In this document: positions 43,345 through 52,635 of the stretch, piece by piece
Position numbering within the stretch: position 1 is the first letter of the stretch
Layout: the number at the start of each line of letters is the position of its first letter
Assembly (NCBI GenBank): GCA_002368175.1
Contig: AP018172.1
Span: forward strand, 6,947,001 to 7,011,000
Origin: Calothrix sp. NIES-2098
Lineage (GTDB): Bacteria; Cyanobacteriota; Cyanobacteriia; Cyanobacteriales; Nostocaceae
DNA length: 64,000 nt
Direction: 5' to 3'
Made by a program: the position numbers and the translations under genes
The notes under the pieces: model-generated
Databases searched by the model: none
What the model saw: only the letters and a program-made list of their open reading frames with translations
What the model was told of the DNA's origin: nothing

Positions 43345-44751
43345 TCAAATTTGAGTTTTTGTCAAGGTGGCACTCCCCCCGTCTAGGTGTGACAACACAA
43401 GAAATGCGGCTGCTTCTACGTGAGCAGTTTGGGGGAAAAAATCGGCTGGTTGTATGCGTTTGAGCGTATAGAGCTTATCTTGGCAAAGCAATTTCAAGTC
43501 ACGAGCGAGGGTGGCAACTTTACAGCTGACGTAAACAATCTGAGATGGTTTCACTTGCCGTAAAGTTTCCATAACAGAGCGATCGCACCCTTTGCGTGGC
43601 GGATCGAGTAATACCACATCTGGTACATTTTCCATCTGTGGCAACAATTTTTCTACTGCCCCAGTTTGGAAAGTAACATTATTAATTCCATTACGTTGAG
43701 CATTTAAAATTGCTTGTTTTACTGCCTCTGGTTGTACTTCGAGCCCAGTAGCTTGTCGTACTTTTTTTGCCAAAGGCAACGTTAAAGTTCCTATACCGCA
43801 GTAGGCATCAACCAACACCTCATACCCTTGAAGATTCAGTTCTGACTGAATCACTTCTAAAAGTGCCTCCGCTGTTTCAGTATAAACCTGAAAAAACGTA
43901 TCCGGAAGTACCTGAAATTCCAATCCCGCAAATTTTTCTCGCAAGTATGGCATACCAGCAATACAACGAGTTTCGCTGCCAAAGATTGCATTTGTACGAG
44001 CAGGGTTGCGATTTAATGATACTCCGACCAATTGGGGATAGCGTTGTAACCACTCTTGGGCTTGGGTTTCAATTTCTGGTAAATTCCAGTCCTTAACAAC
44101 TAGAGTCAACAATATTTCTCCTGTGCGGCGTCCGATGCGTAAACCCAGATGACGAATTTGCCCTTGGTGACGCTGTTCGTTATAAATTTGCCAACCCCGC
44201 TTTTGAATATCCTGTTTCACCTCTGCAAGTAGAGGATTTAATCTGGAGTCTTGCACTGGGCATTGATTCAAGTTAATTAATTGATGGCTGGCTTTTTGGT
44301 AGTAACCAGCTTGTACCTGCCCTGTTGAAGATTTGTGAAGGGGATATGTAGCTTTGTTCCGATAGCCCAAAGGTGAAGTAGGAGCTAGTACGGGGTCTAC
44401 TGGTGGTTGGATAAAACCGCCAATACGTTCTAAAGCTTGGATAACTTGATTGTGCTTGGCTTGTAGTTGGAATTCATAGTTAATATGCTGCCATTGGCAA
44501 CCACCACACTTATCAGCCACAATGCAACTTGGCCGTTGGCGATGGGGCGATGGTTGCAATAGTTGCTGAAGTTTGCCGTGAGCGTATTTCGGTTTCACGT
44601 GTACCAAGCGAACTTCAACGCGATCGCCTGGTACAGTATCCGGTACAAAAACGACGCGATCGTTATACCGTCCTACACCATCGCCTGTATCGCTCAAATC
44701 CGCGATCGCTATTTCAATTAGTTCACCCTGTTGCCAAATTGTATTTGTCAT
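43345..44751 (-). CDS. rlmD: 23S rRNA (uracil-1939-C5)-methyltransferase, RlmD/RumA family
   Basis: The 468-residue protein has a TRAM domain (about 1-65) and a [4Fe-4S] motif, CIVADKCGGC (C-x5-C-x2-C), with the fourth Cys in LNQCPVQD. The SAM-dependent core has VDAYCGIGTLTLPLA, LLDPPRKGCD and the catalytic Cys in IVYVSCKVATLARDL. It methylates uracil in 23S rRNA. Cyanobacteria often carry a single RlmD/TrmA-like enzyme, so the exact target base is an inference. The start ATG lies in a heptamer tract (44749-44795). Confidence 0.92.
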   Translation of the reverse strand: MTNTIWQQGELIEIAIADLSDTGDGVGRYNDRVVFVPDTVPGDRVEVRLVHVKPKYAHGKLQQLLQPSPHRQRPSCIVADKCGGCQWQHINYEFQLQAKHNQVIQALERIGGFIQPPVDPVLAPTSPLGYRNKATYPLHKSSTGQVQAGYYQKASHQLINLNQCPVQDSRLNPLLAEVKQDIQKRGWQIYNEQRHQGQIRHLGLRIGRRTGEILLTLVVKDWNLPEIETQAQEWLQRYPQLVGVSLNRNPARTNAIFGSETRCIAGMPYLREKFAGLEFQVLPDTFFQVYTETAEALLEVIQSELNLQGYEVLVDAYCGIGTLTLPLAKKVRQATGLEVQPEAVKQAILNAQRNGINNVTFQTGAVEKLLPQMENVPDVVLLDPPRKGCDRSVMETLRQVKPSQIVYVSCKVATLARDLKLLCQDKLYTLKRIQPADFFPQTAHVEAAAFLVLSHLDGGSATLTKTQI

Positions 44752-44973
44752 TGGTCATTTGTCATTGGTCATTAGTCATTAGTCCAGAGTCAAGAGTCCA
44801 GAGTCAAAGGTTATATATTTCTTCTCCCCTCTGCTCCCTGCTCCCTGCCCCTCTGCTTCTTCATCTCCACTCATCAATCGTTTCATTTCAATACATCCCA
44901 ACTTTTAGCCCTTCACTTGTGTACCTCAGACTCGTTAAACTAGCAAATAATATTTCGCGTGATTGCAATAATC

Positions 44974-45459
44974 ATGACTGTAATTAGCCAAGTTATTCTC
45001 CAAGCCGACGATGAACTGCGTTATCCCAGCAGTGGTGAACTGAAAAGTATCCAAGCTTTTATGCAAACCGGCGCAAAGCGGACACGGATTGCTGCCACCC
45101 TAGCTGAGAATGAAAAAAAGATTGTTCAGGAAGCAACCAAACAATTGTGGCAGAAGCGTCCTGACTTCATCTCTCCTGGTGGTAACGCTTACGGCGAACG
45201 TCAGCGTTCTCTATGTATTCGTGACTTTGGCTGGTATTTGCGCCTGATTACCTACGGCGTACTTGCTGGCGACAAAGAGCCAATTGAAAAAATTGGTTTG
45301 ATTGGTGTGCGGGAAATGTACAATTCACTGGGCGTTCCCGTACCTGGAATGGTAGAAGCTATCAATTCCTTGAAAAAAGCCTCCCTTGACTTACTGAGTG
45401 GAGAAGACGCTGCTGAAGCAGCACCATACTTTGATTACATTATTCAAGCAATGTCTTGA
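44974..45459 (+). CDS. apcD: Allophycocyanin alpha-B subunit (terminal emitter)
   Basis: The 161-residue protein (start at MTVISQVILQ; an upstream in-frame start at 44959 would add five residues) is an allophycocyanin alpha-type subunit. It has the bilin-attachment Cys at C81 in RSLCIRDFGWYLRL and the VLAGDKEPIEKIGLIGVREMY block. Sequence details such as VREMYNSLGVPVPGMVEAI match ApcD rather than the main ApcA subunit. ApcD sits in the phycobilisome core and passes energy mainly to photosystem I. As usual it is away from the apcABC cluster. Confidence 0.93.
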   Translation: MTVISQVILQADDELRYPSSGELKSIQAFMQTGAKRTRIAATLAENEKKIVQEATKQLWQKRPDFISPGGNAYGERQRSLCIRDFGWYLRLITYGVLAGDKEPIEKIGLIGVREMYNSLGVPVPGMVEAINSLKKASLDLLSGEDAAEAAPYFDYIIQAMS

Positions 45460-45505
45460 TACAAAGTGGTGTTTTTTTGAGTAGTGGACTTTTTGTTCGC
45501 TACAG

Positions 45506-45528
45506 TGAGTGCTAAATCTCAGCACTCA
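45506..45528 (+). terminator. Hairpin TGAGTGCT / AGCACTCA after apcD
   Basis: Eight-base-pair arms with loop AAATCTC lie 46 bp after the apcD stop. It resembles CIRCE arms, but the arm order is reversed (GAGTGCT first) and it is downstream of a gene, so it is more likely a transcript end. Confidence 0.6.
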
Positions 45529-45637
45529 AAATCGATAACATTTCTAATTTGATCTTAACTCTCCCCACAACTGGTTGTGGCTCTGGCAAGTTCTATGTCA
45601 AGTTATCAACCATTTGTGGGGAAATTTTATTGTGCTG

Positions 45638-47764
45638 CTAAAGCTGAGATTTAGGTAAATAACGAATAACTTCTGCAACCGACCAAGCTTGAGCGATCGC
45701 GCCTTTGGGTTTGTGAGGTGCATCGCCATCAAAAATCTCAGAAATTGAGCCAATACAAGCATCATGCAAGAAGTGTTGTAGCAGGGGTTGCCAATCAAAA
45801 GGCTGTGGTGTTTCTGGATGAAAACGCTGCCAAGCGCGTATAAAGGGGCCAATTAGCCAACTCCAAACTGTACCTTGGTGGTAGGCGCGATCGCGCTCCT
45901 CTGGAGTACCTTGGTATTTCCCGATATATTGGGGATCGCCTGGATCGAGGCTGCGCAGTCCATAGGGGGTAAGTAAACTGGAAGTTGCTACTGCAAGTAC
46001 CTGACGCCCTTGTGCTTGGGAAAACCCACAATGATGCAAGGATAGAGCGAAAACTGCGTTGGGGCGAATTTGGGAATTACGGCGATCGTCTAATTCGATG
46101 GTGTCGTATAAGTAGCAGAGTTTGGGATTCCAAAATTTTTGGAGCGAGTCTTTTACCTGTTGTGCTTGCTGGGCATAACGCTGTGCTTGCTTTGCTAGAC
46201 GTTCTGAGGAATTACTATCTTGAATTTGGCTTAATTTTTCTGCCCACTGACTCAGCCAACACAAGGCAGAATACCACAGGGCATTAATTTCCACTGGCTT
46301 ACCGAGGCGAGGAGTCACGGGTTCCCGTCCAACTACCGCATCCATCCAGGTTAAAGCTACGTTCCGAGCATTCCAACTCACCAGCCAATCGGTAGCATCA
46401 ACGTGAATATTGTAGCGAGTGCCACCGACAAATGCTTTATGAATTTGCTGCACTACAGGGAATTGCTCTGACAAAAACTGCCAGTCTTGGGTAGCTTCCA
46501 AGTACAGCCCTAGGGTTTCTATCCACAATAGTGCTGCATCAATACTGTTGTAAAAAGGCTCACCACCAACATCAGGAAATGCATTGGGAATAAGACCTTG
46601 GCGACAGTAATGCCCAAAAGTTCGCAAAAGACCTTTTGCCAGTTCAAAGCGTTTTGGAACTAATGCTAACCCTGGTAAGGCAATTAAAGTATCGCGCCCC
46701 CAATCATTAAACCAATGATAACCAGCAATCACAGTCGGCCCGGCAATCGAAGCTCGATACACAACAAAGCGATCGCTAGCTTTCAGTAATTGCTGCCAAA
46801 TTGGAGATTGAGACCAAGAAGCATTTTCTTCCTTGTCTACGCCACTTGCTACAACGCGGGGAACCCGCGCAACGCAGTGGCTCTCCTTATCCCCCGTCCC
46901 CCCCCGATCCCATCCAAAAATCTGGGCAAGTCTTTCTTCCTCCGCCTCTATAGCTTCTGTAAAAGTTTCACAACTGAGGGTATCTGGCTGTGGATTGGGA
47001 AAGCCGACTCTGGCTTCTAAAGTTACGACATCTCCTGGTTTGAGAGTAACTATTAAATAACCAGGGCTATAGAGGTCTTCGCGATCGCCTAATCCCCGTC
47101 GCGTTTCTTCTGGTAATCGGTAATCCCAGTACCATACTTCATCAGGTCGATAGTCTCCATCTGTCCAACGTAAATGCCAAGGAGTGCCAAAGCTGTCCCC
47201 TCTTATTGCTTGCAAGCAAAGTTGCTGGGGCAACAGCACTTGCGAAAAGTGTAATTCTGGAGAGGCTGTTTGTTGGTGGTGAAAGTCGCGATCGCCAATC
47301 AGCAATCGTAGCCGCAAAATTGCTGCTTCCCTACCTTCGTAGCGATACTGAATCAAAAGGCGATCGCACAAAGTGGGGTGGGGTGTGGAATATGAGGAAG
47401 AATCTTTACTGGTCTTTGGCTCTACCAAACCATAGGGCATGATTAATTGTCTACTTAGTTGCCAGTTCTCCTCGCCCCAAATCCATTTGGGAACTGGGTT
47501 AATATCAAAACAGCGTAAAAGTTCGTAGCCAGTGGGTTCAATTCGATCGCTACCCCAGTAATTCGTCCCTAGTGCCACAACTTTCCCTTGCACTTCTAGG
47601 CTAGCTTCTAAGTGCGAAAGCAGCAGGGTACGCCCAGAAGGGGGGTTTGTAGCGGCAAATAACCAACCATGATAAGTACGTGTACGGATATCCGAAACTG
47701 TACCACTGGCAAAACTACCTAAGCCATTGGTGAGCAACCACTCTCTTTGATCTAAATCTGCCAT
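45638..47764 (-). CDS. Amylo-alpha-1,6-glucosidase / glycogen debranching-type enzyme
   Basis: The 708-residue protein has an N-terminal GDE-type domain (REWLLTNGLGSFASGTVSDI, RTRTYHGWLFAA) and a C-terminal (alpha/alpha)6 barrel: AGYHWFNDWGRDTLIALPGL, NAFPDVGGEPFYNSIDAALLWI, and GTVWSWLIGPFIRAW. The DWGRD and DAALLW motifs hold the likely catalytic acids of the GH133-like family. It should trim branch points of glycogen or related glucans. A palindromic repeat is inserted in frame near residue 300 (46841-46881), adding a short stretch (CVARVPRVVASG) to a surface-loop position. The frame stays open. Confidence 0.9.
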   Translation of the reverse strand: MADLDQREWLLTNGLGSFASGTVSDIRTRTYHGWLFAATNPPSGRTLLLSHLEASLEVQGKVVALGTNYWGSDRIEPTGYELLRCFDINPVPKWIWGEENWQLSRQLIMPYGLVEPKTSKDSSSYSTPHPTLCDRLLIQYRYEGREAAILRLRLLIGDRDFHHQQTASPELHFSQVLLPQQLCLQAIRGDSFGTPWHLRWTDGDYRPDEVWYWDYRLPEETRRGLGDREDLYSPGYLIVTLKPGDVVTLEARVGFPNPQPDTLSCETFTEAIEAEEERLAQIFGWDRGGTGDKESHCVARVPRVVASGVDKEENASWSQSPIWQQLLKASDRFVVYRASIAGPTVIAGYHWFNDWGRDTLIALPGLALVPKRFELAKGLLRTFGHYCRQGLIPNAFPDVGGEPFYNSIDAALLWIETLGLYLEATQDWQFLSEQFPVVQQIHKAFVGGTRYNIHVDATDWLVSWNARNVALTWMDAVVGREPVTPRLGKPVEINALWYSALCWLSQWAEKLSQIQDSNSSERLAKQAQRYAQQAQQVKDSLQKFWNPKLCYLYDTIELDDRRNSQIRPNAVFALSLHHCGFSQAQGRQVLAVATSSLLTPYGLRSLDPGDPQYIGKYQGTPEERDRAYHQGTVWSWLIGPFIRAWQRFHPETPQPFDWQPLLQHFLHDACIGSISEIFDGDAPHKPKGAIAQAWSVAEVIRYLPKSQL
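46841..46881. repeat. Nested palindrome inside the debranching-type gene (copy 3 of 3)
   Basis: Outer arms GCCACT (46841-46846) and AGTGGC (46876-46881) surround inner arms CGCGGG and CCCGCG around a GAA loop. It is the same size and layout as the intergenic copies at 23962 and 26668. It lies within codons of the minus-strand gene without disrupting the frame. Confidence 0.8.
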
Positions 47765-47902
47765 TTGCTACTCAAAATCGTTATGACTATGATATAGTCG
47801 TAACAGATCGTAATTAAACTGTGACAGCGTGGATGGGAAAGTTTTTACTGACCCGAAATCCAACGCTAGTAAATGGATATAAGTTGAAGGAGAATTAGGA
47901 TA

Positions 47903-48514
47903 ATGTCCCTCACTTACGGAACAGAAGGATGCCTCCGCGTTGGTCAACAGGCTCCAGACTTTACAGCAACAGCTGTCGTGGATCAGGAATTTAAGACCAT
48001 CAAACTTTCCGACTATCGCGGTAAGTATGTTGTTCTATTCTTTTATCCCCTAGACTTTACCTTTGTTTGTCCCACTGAGATCACAGCATTTAGCGATCGC
48101 TACGAAGAATTCAAGAAAATTAACACCGAAATTCTTGGTGTTTCCGTTGATAGCGAGTTCTCTCACCTAGCTTGGATTCAAACTGACCGCAAATCTGGTG
48201 GTGTTGGCGACCTAAATTATCCTCTAGTTGCTGACATTAAGAAAGAAGTGAGTGCAGCTTACAACGTTCTTGACCCAGCAGCAGGTATTGCCCTGCGCGG
48301 CTTGTTCATCATCGATAAAGATGGTGTCATCCAGCACTCTACCATTAACAACCTAGCTTTTGGTCGTAGCGTTGATGAAACCCTACGGACATTACAAGCT
48401 ATTCAGTACGTTCAGTCTCACCCCGACGAAGTTTGCCCAGCTGGTTGGCAACCTGGGGATAAAACCATGAATCCCGATCCGGTGAAATCTAAAGTTTACT
48501 TCTCTGCTGTCTAG
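47903..48514 (+). CDS. Typical 2-Cys peroxiredoxin
   Basis: The 203-residue protein matches 2-Cys Prx of the BAS1/AhpC type. The peroxidatic C56 is in FTFVCPTEITAF and the resolving C178 in EVCPAGWQPG. A YF-type C-terminal segment (VYFSAV) allows sulfinic-acid formation in eukaryote-like enzymes. It reduces hydrogen peroxide with electrons from thioredoxin. A GAAGGAGAA ribosome binding site lies about 10 bp before the ATG. It is followed by its own terminator, then a second redoxin gene. Confidence 0.96.
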   Translation: MSLTYGTEGCLRVGQQAPDFTATAVVDQEFKTIKLSDYRGKYVVLFFYPLDFTFVCPTEITAFSDRYEEFKKINTEILGVSVDSEFSHLAWIQTDRKSGGVGDLNYPLVADIKKEVSAAYNVLDPAAGIALRGLFIIDKDGVIQHSTINNLAFGRSVDETLRTLQAIQYVQSHPDEVCPAGWQPGDKTMNPDPVKSKVYFSAV

Positions 48515-48574
48515 CTTTCTCTTGCCAGAAAACTACAACGCAGTATACTGGATCGAAGAGCAGTATCATTTATC

Positions 48575-48647
48575 ACCACAGATAACCACGATGAACACAG
48601 ATACATAATGAATCCGTGTCAACTTCAGTGCCTATCTGTGGTTTTTT
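48575..48647 (+). terminator. Intrinsic terminator after the 2-Cys peroxiredoxin gene
   Basis: Ten-base-pair arms ACCACAGATA (48575-48584) and TATCTGTGGT (48633-48642), followed by five further T. The 48-bp loop contains a related CACAGATA copy, so the element looks like a dispersed repeat used as a terminator. Confidence 0.8.
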
Positions 48648-48733
48648 CATGTCTTAGGATTGAATTAGGGACATTTGTGTTTCTTCTTCCCTTGACTCTT
48701 GACGATAGACTTTAAACAAACAGGGATAAAATT

Positions 48734-49282
48734 ATGCTAACTTCAACAGATTTTAGCGGCTTATTAAACGAGCGTTTCTTCCGCAATTTCTTGCCAATTC
48801 CAGCTATAACTCAGTTAAGGCTGGATGTGGGAACACCAGATTTTCAATTACCAGATATTACCAATGGCAGTTTGGTGAAGTTATCAAATTATAGAGGTAA
48901 GCAACCAGTTTTACTTGCTTTTACACGGATATTTACAGAAAAGCAATATTGTCCATTTTGCTATCCTCACATCAAATCTTTGAATGAGAACTACGAGCAA
49001 TTTAAAGAGCGTGGTATAGAAGTTTTGATGATTACTAGCACTGACGAAAAGCAAACCCAAATAGTTGTGAGAGATTTAGGCTTAAAAATGCCTTTATTAA
49101 GTGACCCTAGCTGTCGATTATTTCGTAAATATCGAGTAGGCCAAGCTTTAGGAGCGCCTTTACCAGCACAGTTTGTATTAGATAAAGACGGCAAACTTCG
49201 CTACTTTCATTTATTTTCTTTTTTGGATCATAATGCCAGTGTTGAGATTTTATTAGAAAAATTTGATTTATTAGCGAAGTAG
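48734..49282 (+). CDS. AhpC/TSA-type redoxin
   Basis: The 182-residue protein has a thioredoxin/peroxiredoxin fold: DFQLPDITNGSLVKLSNYRGK, then EKQYCPFCYPHIKSLNENYEQF, VLMITSTDEKQTQ, and APLPAQFVLDKDGKLRYFH. The CPFC motif resembles a thioredoxin-type CxxC rather than a 2-Cys Prx centre. It may be a peroxiredoxin-like or disulfide-handling enzyme. It lacks a signal peptide. It follows the Prx gene in the same direction but behind a terminator. Confidence 0.82.
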   Translation: MLTSTDFSGLLNERFFRNFLPIPAITQLRLDVGTPDFQLPDITNGSLVKLSNYRGKQPVLLAFTRIFTEKQYCPFCYPHIKSLNENYEQFKERGIEVLMITSTDEKQTQIVVRDLGLKMPLLSDPSCRLFRKYRVGQALGAPLPAQFVLDKDGKLRYFHLFSFLDHNASVEILLEKFDLLAK

Positions 49283-49482
49283 AAATAAGTTAAGAAAACT
49301 TACTCTTTGATAAACATAAATTGGAAAAGAGAACAGGAAAAATATGACCTTTTATCTTTTTCCATTTTTATTTTTTCATTTTTTATCACAAAAAATTACA
49401 TAATTTATTTGGATTGGCGGAATTACTTATAAGCTATAAAATTGACATTGCTTTGCATACTTACAAGGCTTGAGATTAGCTT

Positions 49483-50139
49483 ATGCTGAAACTTTATCAT
49501 TCTCCAATGTCTCCTAACTCCCGCCGAGTCTGGATTACACTGCTAGAAAAAGGATTGGAATTTGAACTAGTAGAAGTAAAACTGGATGGAGAACAGTTTA
49601 AACCTGAGTTTTTGGCAATGAATCCTTTTCATCACATTCCAGTTTTAGAAGATGAAGGTTTTCATATAGTAGAATCGATAGCTATTTTGGACTATCTAGA
49701 AGCAAAGTATCCTACGCCTGCAATGCTGCCTAAAGATGCCAAGGATTTAGCGATCGCGCGAATGGTACAAATGGTCACGATCAATGAGTTGTTATCGGCC
49801 ATTATGCCTTTGACTCCGCAAATGCTAGGCTTTCCTGGCGGCGATCCAGAAAAGATTGAGCAAGCACAGCAGAAAGCATTAACAGTGCTGAACTTTTTTG
49901 AGAGTTTACTAGACGATCGCCCTTACTTTGGTAGCGATCGCATCACTTTAGCTGAACCTGTTGCTGGAACCTTAATACCCTGGTTGCCAAAAGGAGGTGT
50001 CTCCTTAAAAGATTATCCAAAACTCAGTGCTTGGTGTCATCGCTTACTCGCACGACCATCATGGCAAGCTACGGAAGTGCCTCTAGAAATGCTCAAGGCT
50101 CGCATGGCCGCCAGAATGGCACAGCAAAAAGCAAGTTGA
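49483..50139 (+). CDS. Glutathione S-transferase (copy 1)
   Basis: The 218-residue protein has the N-terminal thioredoxin-like GST domain (MLKLYHSPMSPNSRRVWITLLEKGLEF, with the active-site Ser in SPMSPNSRR) and the HHIPVLEDEGFHIVESIAILDYLE glutathione-binding loop. A helical C-terminal domain follows (LAEPVAGTLIPWL). It conjugates or reduces electrophiles using glutathione. A paralogue with the same length follows after 40 bp, so the two form an operon. Confidence 0.92.
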   Translation: MLKLYHSPMSPNSRRVWITLLEKGLEFELVEVKLDGEQFKPEFLAMNPFHHIPVLEDEGFHIVESIAILDYLEAKYPTPAMLPKDAKDLAIARMVQMVTINELLSAIMPLTPQMLGFPGGDPEKIEQAQQKALTVLNFFESLLDDRPYFGSDRITLAEPVAGTLIPWLPKGGVSLKDYPKLSAWCHRLLARPSWQATEVPLEMLKARMAARMAQQKAS

Positions 50140-50179
50140 AGAATTAAACTCATACTGATGACAGCAGAGGGAATTTCTG

Positions 50180-50836
50180 ATGCTAAAACTTTACCACCAG
50201 CCCATTTCGGTGAACTCTCGCCGCCCTTGGATTGCTTTGCTGGAAAAAGAACTGGATTTTGAATTGATAGAAATGAAACTGGATGGCGATCAGTTTCAAC
50301 CAGAGTTTATAGCCCTCAATCCTTTCCATCATATTCCCGTGTTAGTTGATGATGGCTTTAGGGTAGTGGAATCCTTAGCAATTCTGGATTATCTAGAAGC
50401 CAAGTACTCCACACCTGCTTTGCTGCCTAAAGAAGCGAAGGCTTTAGCCACGGTGCGGATGGTAGAAATGGTGACGATAAATGAGTTATTACCTGGCATG
50501 AATCCACTGTTTCGGCAAATGATTGGCTTGGACGACGATCTGCAGAAGATAGAGGAAGCAAAGCAGAAAACAGCCACTGTACTGGCTTTTTTTGAAGAAC
50601 TACTAAGCGATCGCCCTTTTTTTGGTAGCGAACAATTAACTCTTGCTGATATTGTTGCTGGTAGTAGCATTCCCTGGCTACCGCAAATGGGAGTAACTTT
50701 AAATCCTAAACTCAGTGCTTGGTGCGATCGCATTATGCAACGTCCATCCTGGCAAACTACCCAACCTACCCCAGAGACAATTGAAGCGTTTAAGTCTCGA
50801 ATAAAAGTTTTAATGGCGAAAAATCAACCCCAATAA
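50180..50836 (+). CDS. Glutathione S-transferase (copy 2)
   Basis: This 218-residue tandem paralogue is about two-thirds identical to the gene upstream by eye (MLKLYHQPISVNSRRPWIALLEKELDF, HHIPVLVDDGFRVVESLAILDYLEAK, LTLADIVAGSSIPWL). The active-site Ser region reads PISVNSRR. Divergence is concentrated in the C-terminal substrate-binding half, which suggests different substrates after duplication. It is probably co-transcribed with copy 1. Confidence 0.92.
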   Translation: MLKLYHQPISVNSRRPWIALLEKELDFELIEMKLDGDQFQPEFIALNPFHHIPVLVDDGFRVVESLAILDYLEAKYSTPALLPKEAKALATVRMVEMVTINELLPGMNPLFRQMIGLDDDLQKIEEAKQKTATVLAFFEELLSDRPFFGSEQLTLADIVAGSSIPWLPQMGVTLNPKLSAWCDRIMQRPSWQTTQPTPETIEAFKSRIKVLMAKNQPQ

Positions 50837-50938
50837 TTAGGCAGGGGAGCAGGGAGCAGGGAGAAAAATTCTGGAAATGAAATAATTAAAATGGCTTCGC
50901 GCCACAGATGGAAATTCTGGGCGCGATGAAGCATGATG

Positions 50939-51931
50939 TTACAGCTTGACCTGTTGCAAATGACTGCGGGGATTATAGGTGCGTATAGCTCGGATTTTTT
51001 CATAATATTCCCGTTCTTGTTGGCTAAGGTCTTTTGGTGGAACAATCGCCACCTTCACCAACTGATCGCCACGTCCACCCTTAGCTAGAGGCCAACCTTT
51101 GCCACGCAAACGCAAGGATTGACCAGAACGTACTCCCGCAGGTAACTTGACGTTCACCGAACCATCAGGCGTGGGAACATCAATTGAAGCTCCTAATGTA
51201 GCTTCATCGGGTGTAATCGGTACTTCGCAAACCAGATTATCACCTTCCATTTGGAAGAATGAGTGGGGCTGAAATTCTACCTTTAAGTACAAGTCACCCC
51301 GTTGTTGGGTCATAGGGTTGATTTGACCTTTGCCTCGCACGCGCAGACGAGTACCAGGTTTCGCACCAGCGGGGATACGCACATCAATTGTTTCATTGCC
51401 TAAGCTGAAGCGCTTTTGCACGCCAGAAAATGCTTCGCCAAAACTAAGAGTAATCGTAGCTTCGCTATCTTGGCTAGCACCTGCACCCGCACCTACATCC
51501 TGAAAACCAAAATCATTGAACCCGCCAAAACCGCCAGGTCTACCTGTGGAAGTACGATAAGAATAGCTTTGGCGACTGCTGCGAGGGCCAGCACCACCAA
51601 ACAACTCATTGAGGAAATCATTAAAGCTGCCGTATTGGCTGAAGTCAAAGCCACCCATATCAACCCCAGCCCCACCCGCCGGGAAACCTTCACCAGCGTG
51701 TTTCCAATATTGACCAAATTGGTCATACTTTTTGCGCTTGTCTGGATCTGACAAAACTTCATAGGCTTCGTTTACTTCTTTGAAACGCGCCTCTGCCTGT
51801 TTATTGCCTGGATTGACATCAGGATGAAACTTACGGGCTAATTTACGAAAAGCTTGTTTAATTTCCTCTGGAGTGGCAGTCTTACTAACTCCCAAAATTG
51901 AATAATAGTCTTTGAAGTCGGTTGCAGCCAT
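50939..51931 (-). CDS. DnaJ/CbpA-type J-domain co-chaperone (no zinc finger)
   Basis: The 330-residue protein has a J domain (about 6-72) with the HPD motif in KFHPDVNPGNK, a Gly/Phe-rich linker (about 75-150), and two DnaJ C-terminal beta domains (FSLGNETIDVRIPAGAKPGT, VNVKLPAGVRSGQSLRLRGKGWP). The zinc-binding CxxCxGxG repeats of DnaJ are absent, so it is a type II, CbpA-like J protein. It should stimulate DnaK ATPase. dnaK is not nearby. Confidence 0.94.
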   Translation of the reverse strand: MAATDFKDYYSILGVSKTATPEEIKQAFRKLARKFHPDVNPGNKQAEARFKEVNEAYEVLSDPDKRKKYDQFGQYWKHAGEGFPAGGAGVDMGGFDFSQYGSFNDFLNELFGGAGPRSSRQSYSYRTSTGRPGGFGGFNDFGFQDVGAGAGASQDSEATITLSFGEAFSGVQKRFSLGNETIDVRIPAGAKPGTRLRVRGKGQINPMTQQRGDLYLKVEFQPHSFFQMEGDNLVCEVPITPDEATLGASIDVPTPDGSVNVKLPAGVRSGQSLRLRGKGWPLAKGGRGDQLVKVAIVPPKDLSQQEREYYEKIRAIRTYNPRSHLQQVKL

Positions 51932-52054
51932 CTACCAGCCTCCTCTAGAAATTTCTGTTATGTTATTTTTCTAAGATATGAGATTTATGATTCTGCCAGG
52001 TATAATACCGGGCAATATAGATTCTGATTTTAAATTAACAAAGATCGTAGAAAA

Positions 52055-52564
52055 TCAAGTGGGGTTCTTGCTCGCAGGATGAGGGAAATTTCCGTACTCC
52101 CGCAATTGCGAAAGACGAATTAGGCAATCTAGCCCTTCTTCTAAGTTTGGCGGGGCATCCCGGAGTTGGTAATGCATTCTCAAGATGATTTCTTCGGGAA
52201 CCTGGCGATCGCGTTTTTGATTTCGTGCCAAACACAGCCACAATGGAGTATCTGCCCAAATCCCCATAATTTCCCTAAAACCCAAGTTGCGGGCTAGGGT
52301 AATAATCTCACGGCGATGGCGACGCTGGGTGTTAGTAGCGTCGTAAATCGTTGTTCGATCTAGGATAATAGCCCGTTGTAGTTGCTGCTGAATTTCCTGC
52401 CAAATTAGCAGCCATGACCCTTGAATGCCTTCATCGCCAAACAGACGCCCCCGAATCGCATCTGTAGAAATTAGCAGCATTTGGGGGCATTCTGTCAGCA
52501 ACTTTTTGGCCCAGGTTGACTTACCACTACCAGGAAGACCGATTAGTAAAAAAAGCTTAGTCAT
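52055..52564 (-). CDS. P-loop kinase (polynucleotide-kinase/zeta-like)
   Basis: I start at MTKLFLLIGLPGSGKST (52564), the ATG lying in a heptamer-like repeat; a Met 15 bp upstream is in frame. The 169-residue product has a Walker A (GLPGSGKST), ISTDAIRGRLFG for substrate Asp, and the YDATNTQRRHR motif of T4-polynucleotide-kinase-like and small-molecule kinases. The lid region (RNQKRDRQVPEEII) is basic. The substrate is unknown. It lies downstream of glgC on the same strand, 71 bp from its end, which may reflect co-transcription. Confidence 0.82.
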   Translation of the reverse strand: MTKLFLLIGLPGSGKSTWAKKLLTECPQMLLISTDAIRGRLFGDEGIQGSWLLIWQEIQQQLQRAIILDRTTIYDATNTQRRHRREIITLARNLGFREIMGIWADTPLWLCLARNQKRDRQVPEEIILRMHYQLRDAPPNLEEGLDCLIRLSQLREYGNFPHPASKNPT

Positions 52565-52635
52565 TTGTTCAGAGTCCAAAGTCCAAAGTAAATATTTTGA
52601 CCAATGACTTTTGACTCATGACTCTTGACTAATGA

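Noticed and set aside
45506..45528. CIRCE-like palindrome after apcD
   Set aside because: The arm order is GAGTGCT...AGCACTC, the reverse of CIRCE, and it lies downstream of a gene; treated as a hairpin terminator.
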